From the NCBI GenBank assembly GCA_027081495.1, contig JALWKJ010000007.1:1-8249 (forward strand): DNA of 8,249 nucleotides. The letters run 5' to 3'. The notes beneath the pieces were generated by a model that did no database searches, had not been told where the DNA came from, and saw only the letters and a list, made by a program, of their open reading frames with translations. The first letter of the stretch is position 1, and every line of letters begins with the position of its first letter. Positions 5,640 to 8,249 of this stretch are shown here, in pieces. The position numbers were made by a program, and so were the translations under genes. This DNA comes from Campylobacterales bacterium (lineage in GTDB: Bacteria; Campylobacterota; Campylobacteria; Campylobacterales; QNZT01).

Positions 5640-8249
5640 TTGCAAGCAAAAATTTTTGAATATTTCAGTAAAAAGAACAATACCTCCTTGCTTCTTTGCT
5701 CTGATGCGAAAGAGGCGGATTACGCTGACGATGTTTTAAGATATCTAGGTTATGAAAGTTTTGTCTTTCCGGATTTTAGAGCCCTAAAAGGCGACGACTT
5801 AAGACCGTATAAAGAGGAGTTGACAAAACTTTTATCGAAACTTCGAGATTATTACGAATCAAAAAGCGAAAAAAAGATCATCGTATCTCCGTTTAGAACG
5901 ATCACGCACCCTTTACCGAAACCAAAGCTCTTTAAAACGATAAAGCTCTCTTTTGGCGATTTTATAAATTTACAAGAGTTAAAAGTCAAACTTCTTCACT
6001 GGGGCTATGCTTTTGTCGATATAGTGGAAGAAAAAGCGGAGGTCTCTTTTAGAGGAGATATCATAGATATCTATCCGATAGATTCTAAAACGCCTTATAG
6101 AATATCTCTTTTTGACGATCAGATAGAGAGCATTAGAGCCTTTTTTTGCGAAACTCAAAAATCAGATAAAAAAGAGATAGAAGAGATCGCTTTAAACGCG
6201 GCTCTTTTCGCGCTCGATGAAAAATCATACAAAAAAATCATACAAAAAATAGAACTACTTGAAAGCGACGCTTTTGTCAAAGATATGGCGTCAACCGGTT
6301 TTTGGGTTCTTGACGAATTAGCGGAAAATCTTCTACTCTCTCATCAGGCGCTTTTTATAAACGATACTAAAGACGAGATTGAAGAGTATTTTTCATTTGA
6401 TGCTTCTTTATCTAAAACTCAAGAGATTTTAAAAAATATTGAAATTTTAAAATCCGAAAATCTCTATAAAGATATCGAAGTTGCAGACTTAAACGCGCTT
6501 TTATCTCACCATAAAGATAAAAAAATCACCGTTATTGCAAATAATGAAGCCGTTATAAAACAGTATGATATATTTAATGAAATCGACGCAAAATTCATAT
6601 ATAAAGATTATATTTTAAATATTCTAGGTCAAAAAGATCTGATAATATCTTTAAATAAAAAGAGAAAGAGAAAAAAGAGAAAAAGAGCGACAATAGTTTT
6701 AGACGACTTAAAGCCCGGAGATTATGTCGTACATCATGAATACGGTATCGGTATATTTAAAGGGCTTACAAAGACAAGGGTGTTGGGAGTTGTCAGAGAC
6801 TTTGTCGAAATAATCTATCAAGGCGAAGATAAATTGCTCATACCTGTTGAAAACCTAGATATGATAGATAGATACATATCGGAAGGTTCAACGCTTTGCG
6901 TTATAGACAAACTCGGCAAGGCTTCATTTTCAAAGCTAAAAGAAAAAGCGAAAACTAAACTATTTGAAATAGCGAAAGAGATAATAGAAACAGCCGCCAA
7001 AAGAGAGATCGGCGACGCCGCGATCATAAACAGAGTCGATGATATAGAGCTTTTTCAAAACGATGCCGGTTTTGAATACACAAAAGATCAAAAAGAGGCG
7101 ATAGAGAAGATATTCGATAGTTTACAAAGCTCAAAAGTGATGGATATGCTTTTAAGCGGCGATGTCGGCTTTGGAAAAACGGAAGTAGCGATGAACGCTA
7201 TATTCGCCGCGGTAAAAAACGGCTATCAAGCGGCTTTTATCGCTCCTACGACCCTGCTTTGTACACAACACTATAAAACCCTTAAAGAGAGATTTGCGAA
7301 ATACTCTATATCGGTTGAGAAATTAAACCGTTTTACCTCCGCAAAAGAGAAAAGTAGAATTTTAAAAGGTCTCAAATGCAAAACTTTGGATGTGTGTGTC
7401 GGGACTCACTCCCTTTTTGGGGTGGAGTTTAGCAATCTGGGGATTTTAATTCTTGACGAAGAGCATAAATTCGGCGTAAAACAGAAAGAAAAACTAAAAC
7501 AGTTTAAAGAAAATCTTCACATACTCTCTATGAGCGCCACTCCGATTCCAAGAAGTCTAAACTTGGCTCTCTCATCCATAAAAGAGTACTCTCAACTGTT
7601 AACCCCGCCGCTTGATCGTGAAGATGTGAGAACTTTCGTAAAAGAGTACGACAAAGCCATGATAAAAGAGGTGATTTTAAGAGAGCTAAGACGGGGCGGA
7701 CAAATATTTTATATACACAACCGCATCGCTTCGATTGAAGACAAAAAAAGAGAACTTTTAGAGATAGCGCCAAATCTTAAAATACTCGTTTTACACTCAA
7801 AAGTTCCGCCCGCAAAAAGTGAAAAAGAGATGTTGGATTTTGAAAATAAGAAGTACGATCTGCTTCTTAGCACATCAATCGTCGAATCGGGAATCCATAT
7901 GCCCAATGTCAATACTATGATTGTAGAAAGCGCCGAAAATTTCGGAATGGCGGATCTTCATCAGCTTAGAGGAAGAGTAGGCAGAGGAAAGAGGCAGGGG
8001 TATTGCTATTTTATCGTGGAAAATAAAAACTCTCTTAGCGAGCAGTCAAAAAAGAGACTCATTGCGCTTGAGAGCAACTCTTATCTTGGAAGCGGAAGCG
8101 TTTTGGCTTATCATGATTTAGAAATCAGAGGGGGCGGGAACATCATCGGCGAAGCGCAAAGCGGACATATAAAAAATATAGGATATTCGCTCTATCTTAA
8201 AATGCTCGAAGACGCTCTGAATTTACTTTTAAATCAAAAATCACCGATA
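5640..8249 (+). CDS. mfd: Transcription-repair coupling factor Mfd (3' end beyond window)
   Basis: Mfd is a DNA translocase that pushes stalled RNA polymerase off damaged DNA and recruits UvrA for nucleotide excision repair. 870 codons are open to the window edge, about 110 short of the roughly 980-1000 residues I expect in this phylum. The UvrB-like module occupies about 1-300. Arg138, Arg154 and Phe158 match E. coli Arg165, Arg181 and Phe185, the UvrA contacts. A run of ten basic residues (340-349) precedes the RNA-polymerase-interacting domain (from about 355, LKPGDYVVHHEYG). The translocase follows: Walker A GDVGFGKT 507-514, DEEH 606-609, SATPIPRS 632-639, QLRGRVGR 775-782, and the TRG-type HDLEIRGGGN 825-834 with GEAQSG. 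The C-terminal autoinhibitory domain is mostly cut off. The region between the UvrB-like and polymerase-binding parts is about 110 residues shorter than in E. coli. The start is TTG 5640, preceded by GAAGG. It is probably the last gene of the operon in this window. Confidence 0.96.
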   Translation, partial: MQAKIFEYFSKKNNTSLLLCSDAKEADYADDVLRYLGYESFVFPDFRALKGDDLRPYKEELTKLLSKLRDYYESKSEKKIIVSPFRTITHPLPKPKLFKTIKLSFGDFINLQELKVKLLHWGYAFVDIVEEKAEVSFRGDIIDIYPIDSKTPYRISLFDDQIESIRAFFCETQKSDKKEIEEIALNAALFALDEKSYKKIIQKIELLESDAFVKDMASTGFWVLDELAENLLLSHQALFINDTKDEIEEYFSFDASLSKTQEILKNIEILKSENLYKDIEVADLNALLSHHKDKKITVIANNEAVIKQYDIFNEIDAKFIYKDYILNILGQKDLIISLNKKRKRKKRKRATIVLDDLKPGDYVVHHEYGIGIFKGLTKTRVLGVVRDFVEIIYQGEDKLLIPVENLDMIDRYISEGSTLCVIDKLGKASFSKLKEKAKTKLFEIAKEIIETAAKREIGDAAIINRVDDIELFQNDAGFEYTKDQKEAIEKIFDSLQSSKVMDMLLSGDVGFGKTEVAMNAIFAAVKNGYQAAFIAPTTLLCTQHYKTLKERFAKYSISVEKLNRFTSAKEKSRILKGLKCKTLDVCVGTHSLFGVEFSNLGILILDEEHKFGVKQKEKLKQFKENLHILSMSATPIPRSLNLALSSIKEYSQLLTPPLDREDVRTFVKEYDKAMIKEVILRELRRGGQIFYIHNRIASIEDKKRELLEIAPNLKILVLHSKVPPAKSEKEMLDFENKKYDLLLSTSIVESGIHMPNVNTMIVESAENFGMADLHQLRGRVGRGKRQGYCYFIVENKNSLSEQSKKRLIALESNSYLGSGSVLAYHDLEIRGGGNIIGEAQSGHIKNIGYSLYLKMLEDALNLLLNQKSPI

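Overview
The window looks like a chromosomal housekeeping locus from a member of the Campylobacterota (the former Epsilonproteobacteria), possibly a free-living one. The evidence is gene order plus protein type. A leucyl-tRNA synthetase, a small LptE-like lipoprotein, FolC, an M23 peptidase and Mfd follow one another on the + strand. From memory, this matches Helicobacter pylori (leuS, HP1546, folC, csd2, csd1, ccmA, mfd) and Campylobacter jejuni (leuS, Cj1090c, Cj1089c, folC, Cj1087c, Cj1086c, mfd). The DNA is AT-rich, with heavy use of AGA and ATA codons. I cannot assign a genus from the sequence alone.

Layout, all on the + strand. (1) 17-1573 is the 3' part of leuS; its reading frame is already interrupted at the left edge. 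(2) 1575-2069 is an LptE-type outer-membrane lipoprotein gene with a TTG start. (3) 2070-3620 is a soluble diguanylate cyclase with a long helical N-terminal region and an intact GGEEF site and I-site. (4) 3632-4792 is folC, with a GTG start. (5) 4770-5585 is a membrane-anchored M23 endopeptidase overlapping folC by 23 bp. (6) 5640 to the right edge is mfd, with a TTG start and its C-terminus cut off by the window. The only real intergenic gap is 54 bp (5586-5639), and I see no terminator. The arrangement reads as one operon, perhaps with an extra promoter for mfd.

The genes combine core information processing (LeuS, Mfd), folate metabolism (FolC) and cell-envelope construction (LptE, M23). 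The points most worth a second look are the full diguanylate cyclase inside a conserved envelope and cell-shape locus, and the absence of the bactofilin gene (ccmA) that sits between the M23 gene and mfd in Helicobacter and Campylobacter. The disrupted leuS frame at the window start also deserves a check. I found no mobile element, CRISPR array, RNA gene or defence system. A wholly new system is not evident here; the novelty, if any, lies in the diguanylate cyclase and its setting.
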